A stretch of DNA of 64,000 nt from Neobacillus endophyticus (lineage in GTDB: Bacteria; Bacillota; Bacilli; Bacillales; Cytobacillaceae), in NCBI RefSeq assembly GCF_013248975.1, contig NZ_JABRWH010000002.1, forward strand, positions 1 through 64,000. The letters are read 5' to 3'. The number at the start of each line of letters is the position of its first letter. Position 1 is the stretch's first letter. The notes beneath the pieces were generated by a model. It was given only the letters and a program-made list of their open reading frames with translations, was not told the origin of the DNA and ran no database searches. The position numbers and the translations under genes were made by a program. This document shows positions 63,468 through 64,000 of the stretch, one piece after another.

Positions 63468-64000
63468 AGTTACAAAACTGTTCAACATTTTTGTAAGAAC
63501 TAGCTCTTAATTAAGTAAAACGGGTATTTAAGTTAGTGATAGGGTTGCGAGCAGCAATCCTATTTTGGTGCCAGCTGATAAGAAAAGCTGAAGACGGTTA
63601 ATTAAATATAATGGATAATTATTCTTGCTTTGTATAGGAATAAAATTATTAAAATTGTCACGGTGAAATTAGTTTGTTTTGCAAAGGAACTAAGATCACA
63701 ACATTATTTTGGATTGATATAAGTGGCTTGGTTATAACAACGATGCGAGGGCAGTTGTTTTGTGGAAGTAAGCTTATAAATAATTGTACCGATATGAACA
63801 AAACGGTCAATATCTCCTAAGCAATTTCAATTTTGGTTTGGTAACTAAAAGAAAACACGCTTTTTTCAGCTTCTTTTTTTAGATTGGGTTCAGCACTCTT
63901 GATCTAGTTTAAAAACGGTTCGAAATATAATGAAATATTCCACCTAGAAGGGTTTGGTTAGTTGGGATGTGGAGGAATTGGGAAATAACACAGAAAGTTG
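63468..64000. other. No gene seen at the right edge
   Basis: 533 bases of AT-rich sequence without a credible ORF, strong hairpin or repeat. Confidence 0.5.

Overview
The window is low-GC Gram-positive (Bacillaceae-type) DNA. Signs of this are strong AAGGAGG ribosome binding sites, sigma-A promoters, Bacillus families such as DUF3888, DUF3231, DUF2628 and SF0329, and a ZTP riboswitch. A TubZ/TubR segregation pair beside iterons and palindromic operator arrays indicates a large low-copy plasmid of the pXO1/pBtoxis/pXO16 general type, or an integrated element derived from one.

Layout. 1-7.4 kb is a left flank with all genes on the minus strand: the 5' end of a ZTP-riboswitch-controlled NAD(P) oxidoreductase, an unlinked pair of peptide-type ABC permeases, an APH-like kinase, an SDR and small unknowns. 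Two of these genes carry disruptions. 7.5-13.7 kb is the plasmid core: a MerR/coiled-coil plasmid protein, eight 14-bp iterons, tubR-tubZ, AGAGTCT palindromes, and a long inverted repeat that is an oriT/origin candidate. 13.7-20.9 kb is a first transfer block: a replication-relaxation protein, a VirD4-type coupling ATPase, a three-module S1 RNA-binding protein, a winged-helix protein and a membrane protein. 20.9-26.5 kb is a surface-protein gene split by a TnpB-only IS200/IS605-type element, followed by an IS66 element with perfect 8-bp target duplications. 27-42.5 kb is a long operon for a Tad-like machine: two CpaE/TadZ-like proteins, a SAF-domain CpaB-like protein, a TadA-like ATPase, TadB/TadC-like proteins, four tiny pilin-like paralogues, two TadE/F-like proteins, a secreted protein and a 1942-residue multidomain adhesin. 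42.6-57.8 kb is accessory and transfer-related: unknown small genes, an orphan DndC-like sulfurtransferase, a Doc toxin-antitoxin pair, and a transglycosylase-NlpC/P60 wall hydrolase. 57.9-64 kb is a right flank with nearly all genes on the plus strand.

How it may work together. The relaxation protein and VirD4 ATPase would process and hand over DNA, the Tad-like machine and mini-pilins would build the surface apparatus, the adhesin would contact the recipient, and the two-domain hydrolase would open the wall. No VirB4 is present in this window. At least four, perhaps five, of these operons start with the same kind of leader: a promoter, a tiny GGG-loop-CCC hairpin, and an intrinsic terminator whose 5' arm overlaps that hairpin. 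I read this as a shared attenuation/antitermination switch for the transfer genes, with the S1-module protein as a candidate RNA-binding partner. The shared leader and the Tad-like/VirD4 transfer machine are the most interesting content here.

Dispersed GGGCGC/GGGCC repeats occur in both flanks in opposite orientation. I did not see them in the 8-57 kb core, which suggests a different history for core and flanks.
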